Shown here piece after piece: positions 27,333-35,513 of a DNA stretch of 64,000 nucleotides; the first letter of the stretch is position 1, and the number at the start of each line of letters is the position of its first letter. A model generated the notes under the pieces. It was not told the DNA's origin, did no database searches, and saw only the letters and a program-made list of their open reading frames with translations. The translations under genes were made by a program, and so were the position numbers. Source of the stretch: Methylobacterium phyllostachyos (lineage in GTDB: Bacteria; Pseudomonadota; Alphaproteobacteria; Rhizobiales; Beijerinckiaceae); the NCBI RefSeq assembly GCF_900103445.1, contig NZ_FNHS01000004.1, positions 124,001 through 188,000 on the forward strand, given 5' to 3'.

Positions 27333-27563
27333 GGATCGCCTCCCCATGGGGTAGGGAGAGGGGTCTGGACCCATGGAAAACGGGAAATGGGCCATTAGAC
27401 GGCCATGACTTTCAGTGCCGGGTCATATTTCTCATCCCGCATCGCCAAACCGGCTGGCGGCGCTCCCTGGGCCTGGCAACTTTATTTTCGGGGTAGCAGC
27501 TAGGCCCATGGGACGAACCATGGGCGCCCATGGGGGAATGCATGGCTTCATAAGCAGCCATGG
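27329..27563. repeat. Cluster of seven CCATGG palindromes
   Basis: CCATGG occurs at 27329, 27344, 27371, 27506, 27518, 27528 and 27558, several extended to CCCATGGG or CCCCATGGGG. The first overlaps the start codon of the polymerase-like gene, the second lies in its leader next to the ribosome-binding site, and three are spaced 10-12 bases apart. The rest of the interval to 27710 has no supportable gene. They could be operator or replication-initiator sites of the element. Confidence 0.6.
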
Positions 27564-27710
27564 GGAAAGATGGACGATCCATTCCTGCTATGCATGGATC
27601 GAGATTCGGGGTCAGGCGTGGCCTGGAACCTGCCGCGCCCGTCGGCGCATCGTCGCTAGCATGGCCGGCATCGACTTCACTTCAGACCTTGATGACGCGT
27701 GGGCGCCTGG

Positions 27711-27989
27711 ATGGCGGCGTTCCTAAGCGAGACGTCGCTCGATCGGTACCGGCGCGCCTGCGCGTGGACGGCCTCGGAGGTTGCCGAGGCCGCAAGCCGG
27801 GGCGCGACCGAGGCCATCAACACGGCATTCGACGATCCGACGCCCTGTATGCGTCATGCCTTCGGGAACACCCAGGCCCTAAACCGCGGGGGCGACGCCG
27901 TCGAGGCCTCGCTGTACGCGAAGCCCGACCAGTCCATCGTCCCGGACTGTAAAAGGCGCTCAGGAGGCCGTCATGATTGGAGGAATTGA
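27711..27989 (+). CDS. Small hypothetical protein
   Basis: A 92-residue protein starting at ATG 27711, divergent from the polymerase-like gene. Helical N-terminal half (SETSLDRYRRACAWTASEVAEAA), with one cysteine there and two further on (PCMRHAF, PDCKRR). Its end overlaps the next gene by 17 bases. No family recognised. Confidence 0.45.
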   Translation: MAAFLSETSLDRYRRACAWTASEVAEAASRGATEAINTAFDDPTPCMRHAFGNTQALNRGGDAVEASLYAKPDQSIVPDCKRRSGGRHDWRN

Positions 27990-28278
27990 AAGGCAGGCGG
28001 CGGCCGTGAGGCTCGGACTGATCGCGCGCAAGCACACGGAAGCGGAAACGGTTCACCGCGCCAGATGGACAGCGGAGGCCGAGTGGCTGGGCGCCGATCG
28101 TTTAAGTGCAGAAGCCACCCAGGCACTCTGCGAGAGGCTGCTCGGCCTCGTCTACCTCGGCCCGGTTGGGCTTCTAGAACTGTGTCGGCGGCTAGCGGCG
28201 ACGCGGAACGCGCGACAGGAGAGCGAAATGGAGGACTATGAGGGTGGCAGACGCTCATCGGCATGTGCATGCCGATGA
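27973..28278 (+). CDS. Small hypothetical helical protein
   Basis: A 101-residue protein overlapping the previous gene by 17 bases, with AGGAGG just upstream of the ATG. It is almost entirely helical (AAAVRLGLIARKHTEAETVHRARW, ALCERLLGLVYLGPVGLLELCRRL). The C-terminus is low complexity. No family recognised; probably co-expressed with the preceding small gene. Confidence 0.5.
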   Translation: MIGGIERQAAAVRLGLIARKHTEAETVHRARWTAEAEWLGADRLSAEATQALCERLLGLVYLGPVGLLELCRRLAATRNARQESEMEDYEGGRRSSACACR

Positions 28279-28432
28279 GCATCCGGCGACGGAGGGGTAT
28301 AAGTCGAGAGAGCGCCGGCCGGGGATGTTCCCGAGCAGATGGGGCCTCCGTCGGCGGCTGAAGCGTAGGAGTCTACGGCGCGATGGCCGCGGTAATCTTG
28401 GAAGGCAGGTCGGCCGCCCTCACCTTGGCTCC

Positions 28433-29707
28433 ATGACCAGCGAATTCGACGTGATCGTCGTAGGGGGCGGAGCAGCCGGCATCGGCGCCGCGCGGAAGCT
28501 CGCGGCTCATGGTGCCTCGTGCCTGTTACTGGAGGCCTCCCCGCGCCTCGTGGGCCGCGCCTACACCTAGGACCTCGCAGGCTATCCCCTCGACCTTGGC
28601 TGCGAGTGGCTGCACTCGGGCGACCGCAACGCATGGGTCGGCATCGCCGAGGCGTCGGGCTTCCCGGTCGACCGGAGCGACCCGCCGTGGGCGCAGGCGC
28701 ATCCTGGCATCGCCCGAGACGAGGACGCCGAGGAGGCGGCCCGAAAGGCGTTCGGCGACTGGGAGGAGCGGCTCCGGGCAGTCGCGTCGGGCAGCGACAA
28801 GGCGAGCGACGCCTTGGAGCCCGGGGGTGAGTGGAACGCCTACGTGCGGGCCATTGCCGGCTTCATGAGCGGGGTCGCGCCCGAGCTGATCTCCGCCACC
28901 GACTACCTGGCCTACGACGACGCCTCGACCGGCAAGAACTGGAACCTGCCGTTCGGCTACGGCACCCTTGTCGCCGCCAGCCTCCCGCCCGAGGTGGCGC
29001 TCCGCCTGGCGACCCCCGTCGAGCGGATCGACCTGACGGCGGACGGCGTCGCCGTCTCAACGCGGGCTGGCACCGTCCACGCAAAGGCCGCCATCCTCAC
29101 GGTCTCGACCGCGGTCCTGGCCAATGAGGCCATCCGCCTGCCACCCGGGACCGAGCCCTGGCGCGAGGCGGCCGCCGCCCTGCCGCTCGGGCGCAACGAG
29201 AAGGTTTTCCTGGAGATCGGGCGCGACAGCGCATTCGGGCCGGACACGCATGCTTACGGCAACCTTCGCGACCCGAGGTCCGCATCCTACTCCATCCGGC
29301 CCAACGGCTGGCCTGTCATCGAGGCGTTCCTCGGGGGCGACGGCGCACGGATGCTGGAGGAGGAGGGCCCGGCCGCCGGCTTCGCGTACGTGTCCGCTCA
29401 GTTGGCCGCCTTGTTCGGAAGTGACGTGGCCTCGGCCATCCGGCCGCTCGCGGCCACGTCATGGAGCCGGATTGCCGCCATCGGTGGTGCCTATAGCTGC
29501 GCTCTGCCGGGCAGGTCGCAGGCGCGGGGACGGCTGGCTCAACCGTTCGAGGACCGGCTGTTCTTCGCCGGCGAGGCGACGCACCCGTTCGACTTCACGA
29601 CCGCACATGGGGCGCACGACAGCGGCGAACGCGCCGCCGACGAGGCCATGGCGGCGCTTCGGGAGAGGAACCTTTTCGGCCGGCGAGGTCCTCTCACAGC
29701 CGCCTGA
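28433..29707 (+). pseudogene. Flavin amine oxidase with in-frame TAG
   Basis: A 424-codon FAD-dependent amine oxidase-like gene interrupted at 28568-28570. The N-terminus holds the Rossmann motif VIVVGGGAAGIGAARKL and LLLEASPRL; the frame reads GRAYT, TAG, then DLAGYPLDLGCEWLH without any shift. The rest is complete: LPFGYGTLVAAS, ILTVSTAVL and the C-terminal FAD motif LFFAGEATHPFDFTTAHGAHDSG. Without readthrough only a 45-residue peptide is made. A downstream ATG at 28814 would lack the FAD-binding fold. A one-base substitution explains it. Confidence 0.75.
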
Positions 29708-29975
29708 GAACGTTCATACCCTCTGGCGACCTTGTTCCCGATGGCGCAGTGCGTCGACCAGCAGGCGACACGGCCGTGGCATCACTCAGGAGCGACGGGG
29801 TCACGACGACCCTGGCGCCGCAGGCGGCCATGATCGCGCGCAGGACCCCTTCGGCCTCCTCAGCCTCGGCCATGGTCGCCAAGCCGACGCGCCGGAAGAC
29901 CTCGCCGGAGGCGAGCACCGCCACAACGGCGAAGCGTCCGTCGGGCATGTCGGTCCTGACCAAGCCATTCGCCAT
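29694..29975 (-). CDS. Small hypothetical protein
   Basis: A 93-residue protein; the ATG at 29975 is chosen because AAGGAG sits directly upstream. The N-terminal half looks like a compact alpha/beta fold (DGRFAVVAVLASGEVFRRVG, EAEGVLRAIMAACGARVVV). The C-terminus is Arg/Ser/Pro-rich. It converges with the amine oxidase, overlapping it by 14 bases. No family recognised. Confidence 0.5.
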   Translation of the reverse strand: MANGLVRTDMPDGRFAVVAVLASGEVFRRVGLATMAEAEEAEGVLRAIMAACGARVVVTPSLLSDATAVSPAGRRTAPSGTRSPEGMNVLRRL

Positions 29976-30120
29976 CGACTCCTTGGCTGCACGCATCCGC
30001 GAGTTGATGGCCGCCCCGGGCCGCCTTCCTTGTGAACGGGGAGGATTGTCCCAGCGGTGACATGGCGAGGCGTGCATCGCGTCCTATAACCACGCCTTCG
30101 GTCTGCCGGGGATTGGGCCA

Positions 30121-31029
30121 TGGGCGATGACGTCGGGGCGGTCCACCGACCGTTCGTGCGCAAGATAGAGAGCGTCGCGCTCTTCGACCTGTCGCAGGCA
30201 GAGCGCGGCCTTGGCGGGCCTTCCCATGCAGGTCAGCGCATACGAACCCCACCAGGACGTCGTGGTCGAGAACGACCGCCCGGCACGGTGCTTCACGGTC
30301 CTCGACGGCATCGCCGCCGCCTACAAGACCACGAACGAGGGCGGGCGGCAGGTCACCGCCTTCTACGTGCCGGGCGACGTGCCGGGCTTCCAGTGCCTGC
30401 AGCTCGAAGTGCTCGACTTCAGCATCGCCGCCGTCACGACGCTGCGCATCGGCTCGGTGGGCCACGACGCGGTCCGGGGGATGCTCGCCGCCCACCCCAG
30501 GCTCGCCGACGCCTTCTGGCGGACCACGCTGATCGAGGGCTCGCTGGCACGCGAGTGGTTGCTCAACAACGGTCGCCGCGAGGCCTACGGCCGCCTGGCG
30601 CACCTGTTCTGCGAGTTGTTGACGAGGCTGGAGGCCGTGGACCTCGCCCACGGTCGCGCCTGCGACTTCCGCCTCACCCAGTCCGAGCTTGCCGACGCCC
30701 TCGGGGTCACGGCGGTCCACGTCAACCGCGTGCTGAAGGAGCTCCGCGACCAGGGCTTGATCACACTCGGCGGCGGGCGCCTGGTCATCCACGATTGGGA
30801 CGCGCTCGCGGAAGCCGCCGATTTCGATCCGGCCTACCTCCACCTCCGGCGCGACGACGCCCGCACCGATGCCGCCGTCATCGGCCCGGGCGGGCACCGA
30901 GGCGCCCGAGAGCCGAGCCCGTCGAAGCCTGCCCCCGGCCCGACGTGGCCGCTCCCGGTGCCGGTGGCGGCCACGTCGGGAACCGGCCCTCGGACCCAAC
31001 CGGATCGGCCCCGCCCACGCCCGGCCTGA
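30121..31029 (+). pseudogene. Crp/Fnr family regulator with N-terminal frameshift
   Basis: The cyclic-nucleotide-binding fold (about VLDGIAAAYKTTNEGGRQVTAF) and the winged helix (TQSELADALGVTAVHVNRVLKEL) are intact in the frame from 30211 to 31029. The expected first ~27 residues (VHRPFVRKIESVALFDLSQAER) are in a different frame from ATG 30121. The shift is near 30,200, where GAGCGCGGCC probably lost one CG. The downstream part could restart at TTG 30211 or ATG 30226, giving a protein lacking only its first residues. An extra ~55-residue Pro-rich tail follows the usual end. Confidence 0.65.
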
Positions 31030-31059
31030 CGGCGTCCCGCGCCGCGCCGGCCGACGATG

Positions 31060-31539
31060 TCACGCTCTCGTCTCCCGGCCCGCGCCACGGGAAGACGGAT
31101 CGGGCGCGACGACGCGGTCGGCGAGCGCCCTCAACTCGCGGCGCAGGTCGGCCAGCGGCCTCGCGCCGAGGCCCGTGCGGCGGACGACCGCCCGCTGCGC
31201 CTTCACGGCCTTCTCCTCCAGCGCCAGGCCGGCCGCGGTGGGCGCGACCATGACCACCCGCCGGTCTGCGGCCCGGACGCGGGTCACGAAGCCCGCGGAT
31301 TCCAGCCTGTCGACGAGGGGCGTCACCGCGCTCGGCCCGACCTCAAGCCGCGCGGCCAGGTCGGTTCCGGCCATCGCGCTGTCCTGCCAGAGCGCGAGCA
31401 TGACGAGGTACTGCGGATAGGTCAGGCCGAGCTCGGCCAGGAGGGGCTTGTAGGCCCGGGTCACGGCGTTCGTGGCGGCGTACAGGGCGAAGCAGATCTG
31501 GTCGTCAAGCCTCAGGCCCGGTCGCTTCGGAGACATCAT
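31060..31539 (-). CDS. ohrR: OhrR-type MarR regulator of organic hydroperoxide response
   Basis: A 159-residue MarR-family repressor (ATG at 31539). The region LDDQICFALYAATNAVTRAY contains the cysteine that in OhrR is oxidised by organic hydroperoxides. It is followed by GLTYPQYLVMLALWQ and the DNA-binding helix EVGPSAVTPLVDRLESAGFV. OhrR normally represses an adjacent ohr gene encoding a thiol peroxidase; no ohr is visible in the window, so its target is elsewhere or lost. It is divergent from the PAS-kinase gene at 31728 and might control it. Confidence 0.82.
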   Translation of the reverse strand: MMSPKRPGLRLDDQICFALYAATNAVTRAYKPLLAELGLTYPQYLVMLALWQDSAMAGTDLAARLEVGPSAVTPLVDRLESAGFVTRVRAADRRVVMVAPTAAGLALEEKAVKAQRAVVRRTGLGARPLADLRRELRALADRVVAPDPSSRGAGRETRA

Positions 31540-31727
31540 CGGCAGGCCACCCGTCCTCACGCGAACGATACACGTCTGTAAGGTCCACGCGCGAATGACA
31601 AGGCCCGCGGGCCGTGATACGCGCGATGAGGTCGAAAGCACAGGGAAGAGCGGCGACTTGAGGCGTGGGCCCCCGCGCCCGACCAACCGGCGCCTGCGCC
31701 GCCCAGGGGAACGGTTGGAGCGGGGTC

Positions 31728-33101
31728 ATGGACAGCGTCAGCGCGCAGGACATCGTCGACACCGTACCGTCGAGCCTGCTGGTTCTGGACATGGACCTCA
31801 ACGTCCACTCGGCCAACCGCGCCTTCTACCGGACCTTCGCGGTCGAGCCGGAGGCCACGGTCGGGCGTCCCCTGTTCGAGCTCGGCAACGGCCAGTGGGA
31901 CATCCCCGAGCTGCGCCGGCTGCTCGTCGAGGTCGTGCCGCGCGACGGGACCGTCGAGGGTTACGAGGTCGGACACGACTTCCCCGGCATCGGGGTCAAG
32001 TGCATGCGCCTCAACGCGCGCAAGGTGTTCCGGCCCGGCAACCACGTCCCGTTCCTGCTGCTCGCCATCGACGACATCACCGCCGAGCACGAGGCCCGCG
32101 GCGAGGCCGAGCGGCAGGGTCGCCTCGCCCGAAGCATCGTCGACACCGTGCGCGACCCGATGGTCGTGCTGGAGGGCGACATGACGGTCGCGGCGGCGAG
32201 CCGGGCGTTCGTGCGCCTGTTCGGCGACGAGGGTGGCGACCTTGTCGGGCGCTCGCTCTACGACCTCGCGCAGGGGCAGTGGAAGGTCGGGCGGCTGCAG
32301 AGCCTGCTCGCCCGGGTGGTGCCGGACGACGCCGCGCTCGACGGCTTCGAGGTCGAGGACGAGTTCCCGGGCCTCGGCCGGCGCATCTTCAAGCTCAACG
32401 CGCGCAAGGTCCACCGGCCCGGCAACCACGTCACCCGGCTGCTGCTCGTGTTCGAGGACGTGACCGAGGCGCGCCTGCTGGAGCGGCACCGCGACCTGCT
32501 CGCCGCCGAACTCGCGCACCGGATCAAGAACAGCCTGCAGATCATCACCTCGTTCGTGTCCTACGAGATCCGTCGCGCCGCCGAGCCGTGCATCGCCGGC
32601 TACAAGGCGATGCAGGCCAGGATCGGCGCGGTGGCGGGGCTCTACGACGTGATCTCGCGCTCGGCGTCCCTCGGGCCGGTGCCGGTGGGTCCCTACCTGG
32701 AGGGCATCGCCGGCAGCCTGCGCTCCAGCCTGCTCGGCGCCGAGGCCGGCGTGCGGATCGAGGTCGAGGCGGAGCCGCTGGCCATCGTGGCCGACCACGC
32801 GGTGACCATCGGGCTGATCGTCAACGAGCTGGCGACGAACGCGGTCAAGTACGCCTTCCCAGGGGGGCACGGCTGCATCGCGCTCGGCTTCGGGCGTCGC
32901 GACGGCGAGGTCGTGCTGACGGTGGCCGACGATGGGGTCGGCCTCGCGGCGACCACCGGCAGCGGCCCGGCCTCGGGCAAGGGCTCGCGCTTCGTCGAGG
33001 CGTTCGTGCGCCAGGTCGGCGGCAGCCTGGCTTCCGCCTCGGGCAAGACCGGAACGACCTACACGGTCCGGCTGCCCGCCACCATCCTCGCCGAGGCCTG
33101 A
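31728..33101 (+). CDS. PAS-PAS sensor histidine kinase (HisKA_2 type)
   Basis: A 457-residue soluble kinase (ATG 31728). Two PAS domains (about residues 8-120 and 132-250) look like duplicates: both end in the near-identical phrase LNARKVFRPGNHV / LNARKVHRPGNHV. The phosphoacceptor region ELAHRIKNSLQIITSFVS (about 255) is the HisKA_2 type, followed by an ATPase domain with NELATNAVKYAFPGG and DDGVGLA. No response regulator is adjacent. It is divergent from ohrR. Confidence 0.88.
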   Translation: MDSVSAQDIVDTVPSSLLVLDMDLNVHSANRAFYRTFAVEPEATVGRPLFELGNGQWDIPELRRLLVEVVPRDGTVEGYEVGHDFPGIGVKCMRLNARKVFRPGNHVPFLLLAIDDITAEHEARGEAERQGRLARSIVDTVRDPMVVLEGDMTVAAASRAFVRLFGDEGGDLVGRSLYDLAQGQWKVGRLQSLLARVVPDDAALDGFEVEDEFPGLGRRIFKLNARKVHRPGNHVTRLLLVFEDVTEARLLERHRDLLAAELAHRIKNSLQIITSFVSYEIRRAAEPCIAGYKAMQARIGAVAGLYDVISRSASLGPVPVGPYLEGIAGSLRSSLLGAEAGVRIEVEAEPLAIVADHAVTIGLIVNELATNAVKYAFPGGHGCIALGFGRRDGEVVLTVADDGVGLAATTGSGPASGKGSRFVEAFVRQVGGSLASASGKTGTTYTVRLPATILAEA

Positions 33102-33272
33102 CGTCTCGATCTTCCGTGCCGGCCTGGGGCATGTCCGCCCGCGGCACGGTGGGGGCTTGCAGGCCGGACGGCAACCGGCCGAGAGAGCCAGGGTTATATT
33201 TTAGGTCAGGCGTCCTGGGCGTCCCGCATGCCGGGTCACGGGGCCGGAAAACCGGTTCGGGAGTGGGTTCGG

Positions 33273-34286
33273 GTGTCGCGTCCAGACGAGAGCGGTCCCG
33301 GTGGGATCGACATGGCACTCCTTCGGGCCGCGGTCGAGGCGACCGGCGAGGCCATCCTCATCACCACCGCAGACCTCGACGAGCCCGGTCCGGTCATCGT
33401 CTACGCCAACCCGGCCTTCACCCGGCTCACCGGCTACGCGGCGGAGGAGGCGGTGGGGCGAAGCCCACGGTTCCTCCAGGGCCCGGGCACCGACCGCGCG
33501 GTTCTCGACCGGACCAGGGCCTTCCTCATGGCCGGCGAGGCGTTCCGGGGCGAGGCGCTCAACTACCGTGCCGACGGCTCGACCTACTGGGTCGAGTGGC
33601 TGATCACCCCCGTGCGTGCGGGGGACGGGCGGATCGCCCACTGGGTCGCCGCGCAGCGCGACGTGACGGAACGCCGGGCCTACGAGGGCCGGCAGGCGCT
33701 GCTGGTGCGCGAACTGCACCACCGGGTGAAGAACACCCTTGCCACCGTTCAGGCCGTCCTCAACGCCACCATGCGCTCGTCGGTGTCGATGCCCGAGTTC
33801 ATGAACGCCTTCACGGGGCGGATCATGTCGCTCGCCCGGACGCACGCGCTGATCACCGAGGACCAGGCGCAGGTTGCCTCGTTCGAGGGGTTGCTCCGGG
33901 CAGAGCTCGACCCCTACCGCGAGGGCGGGCGCATCTCGCTTGAGGGCCCGAACCTGCGGTTGCCCTCGGACCTGGCGGTGCCCGTCAGCATGGCGCTGCA
34001 CGAACTGACGACCAACGCGCTCCGCCATGGCGCGCTGGGTCACCCGGGCGGACGGGTCGCCGTGACGTGGGCTGTCGAGGACGCGCCGGACGGGCCTCAC
34101 CTCGCATGGACCTGGAACGAGCACGACGGGCCGCCGCCGTCCCTGCCGACCCGCGAGGGTTTCGGCATGCGGTTGCTCAACAAGATCCTGACGGCGCAGA
34201 CGGCGGCGGAGGTCGGTGTGGACTCCGACGCCGACGGCCTGCGGATCAGCGTCCGTATCCCGCTCACGCGTGACCGGGCCGGCTGA
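33273..34286 (+). CDS. LOV-like PAS HWE histidine kinase lacking the photoactive cysteine
   Basis: A 337-residue kinase; GTG 33273 with GGGAG upstream is preferred, ATG 33312 is possible. The N-terminal domain has LOV layout (IVYANPAFTRLTGY, RFLQGPGTD, NYRADGSTYWVEW). The cysteine of the flavin-adduct motif GRNCRFLQ is replaced, reading GRSPRFLQ, so blue-light photochemistry is not expected. The HWE kinase region has ELHHRVKNTLATVQAVL, ALHELTTNALRHGAL and the WxE signature WTWNEHDGPPP, ending GFGMRLLNK. No partner regulator adjacent. Confidence 0.88.
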   Translation: MSRPDESGPGGIDMALLRAAVEATGEAILITTADLDEPGPVIVYANPAFTRLTGYAAEEAVGRSPRFLQGPGTDRAVLDRTRAFLMAGEAFRGEALNYRADGSTYWVEWLITPVRAGDGRIAHWVAAQRDVTERRAYEGRQALLVRELHHRVKNTLATVQAVLNATMRSSVSMPEFMNAFTGRIMSLARTHALITEDQAQVASFEGLLRAELDPYREGGRISLEGPNLRLPSDLAVPVSMALHELTTNALRHGALGHPGGRVAVTWAVEDAPDGPHLAWTWNEHDGPPPSLPTREGFGMRLLNKILTAQTAAEVGVDSDADGLRISVRIPLTRDRAG

Positions 34287-34309
34287 CCTCGGGTGCCGCG
34301 TACGTGCCG

Positions 34310-34333
34310 CCGTGGCGCTCGCAGGCGCCACGG
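34310..34333. terminator. Bidirectional hairpin between convergent genes
   Basis: A perfect 9-bp stem (CCGTGGCGC / GCGCCACGG) with a six-base loop lies in the 87-base gap between the stops of the HWE kinase and the YghA-like dehydrogenase, well placed to end both transcripts. No T-run. Confidence 0.6.
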
Positions 34334-34373
34334 CTCCGGCGGGCCGCTTCGTTCGGGCGATGCCTCGGGAAGC

Positions 34374-35291
34374 CTACGCGGTGCCGTTGCCGCCGGTGGC
34401 GCCGTAGACCTCGCCGGTGACGTAGCTCGCCTCCTGGCTCGCCAGGAACACGTAGACCGGCGCGAGCTCGACAGGCTGGCCGGGACGGCCCAGCGGCACC
34501 TCGGAGCCGAACTTCTCGACGGCTTCCTGCGGCTGCCCACCAGAGGGCTGAAGGGCCGTCCAGAAGGGACCCGGCGCCACCGCATTCACGCGGATGCCGT
34601 TAGCCACCTGCTGCTTGGCCAAGGCCTTCGAGAAGGCGACGATGCCGGCCTTGGTGGTCGCGTAGTCCACGAGGATCTGGGGCGGGTTGTAGGCCACGAC
34701 CGAGGCGGTGTTGATGATGGACGCGCCCGCCGGCATGTGCGGCAGCGCCGCCTTGGTGATCCAGAACATGGCGTAAAGGTTCGTCTTGAGCGTCCGGTCG
34801 AACTGCTCGTCGGTGATGTCGCCGATGTCCTTCTGGTTCGTCTGCTTGCCGGCGTTGTTGACCAGGAGGTCGAGGCCGCCGAGATCGGTCACGGCCTTTT
34901 TCACGAGAGCCTCGCAAAAAGCCTTGTCGGTGATGTCGCCCGGGAGCAGGACCGCCTTGCGACCCTCCGCCTCGATTAGCTTGGCGACCTCCTGGGCGTC
35001 GGGCATCTCGTCCTCGACGAAGCTCAGCGCCACGTCGGCGCCCTCGCGGGCGAAGGCGATGGCGGCGGCCCGCCCGATGCCGGAATCGGCGCCGGTCACA
35101 AGGGCCTTCCGGCCCTCCAGTCGCCCGTGGCCCCGGTAGCTGGTCTCGCCGTGGTCGGGCTTAGGCTTCATCGCCTGCGCGAGGCCCGGGGCCTCCTGCG
35201 GCTGGCGCTGGAACGGCGGCTGCGGGTACTGGGTGCGGGGGTCCTGCATCTTCAGGCGCAAGTCCGAGGCATCTGTCATCTGGTGTTCCAT
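34374..35291 (-). CDS. YghA-like short-chain dehydrogenase
   Basis: A 305-residue SDR oxidoreductase (ATG 35291; ATG 35279 also possible). The long N-terminal extension RTQYPQPPFQ, PKPDHGETSYRGHGRL is characteristic of YghA/YhdF-type SDRs. The cofactor motif ALVTGADSGIGRAAA, NNAGKQ, and the catalytic Ser-Tyr-Lys (TASVVAYNPP, YATTKAG) are complete, as is VAPGPFWTALQPSGGQP. It reduces an unknown aldehyde or ketone with NAD(P)H; relatives are stress-associated. Confidence 0.9.
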   Translation of the reverse strand: MEHQMTDASDLRLKMQDPRTQYPQPPFQRQPQEAPGLAQAMKPKPDHGETSYRGHGRLEGRKALVTGADSGIGRAAAIAFAREGADVALSFVEDEMPDAQEVAKLIEAEGRKAVLLPGDITDKAFCEALVKKAVTDLGGLDLLVNNAGKQTNQKDIGDITDEQFDRTLKTNLYAMFWITKAALPHMPAGASIINTASVVAYNPPQILVDYATTKAGIVAFSKALAKQQVANGIRVNAVAPGPFWTALQPSGGQPQEAVEKFGSEVPLGRPGQPVELAPVYVFLASQEASYVTGEVYGATGGNGTA

Positions 35292-35513
35292 AGCGCCGGC
35301 TCGGGCCGGGACAGCCTGCGCGACGCGTCGGGGAAGAAGGGCTGCCCGGGGATCATGGCCAATCCCCGTCGCTCCGGTGGGTTCCGCGACGCGCCCGCCG
35401 TGACCTGACGGGTCCTCGCCGCGCCCTCTTCCGATGATCGCATGGGACCGTCGGTCGTATCGACCTCGGACCCCTGACATGTCCTCACCCGGAACGTCGC
35501 CTCGGCGTCGGTG

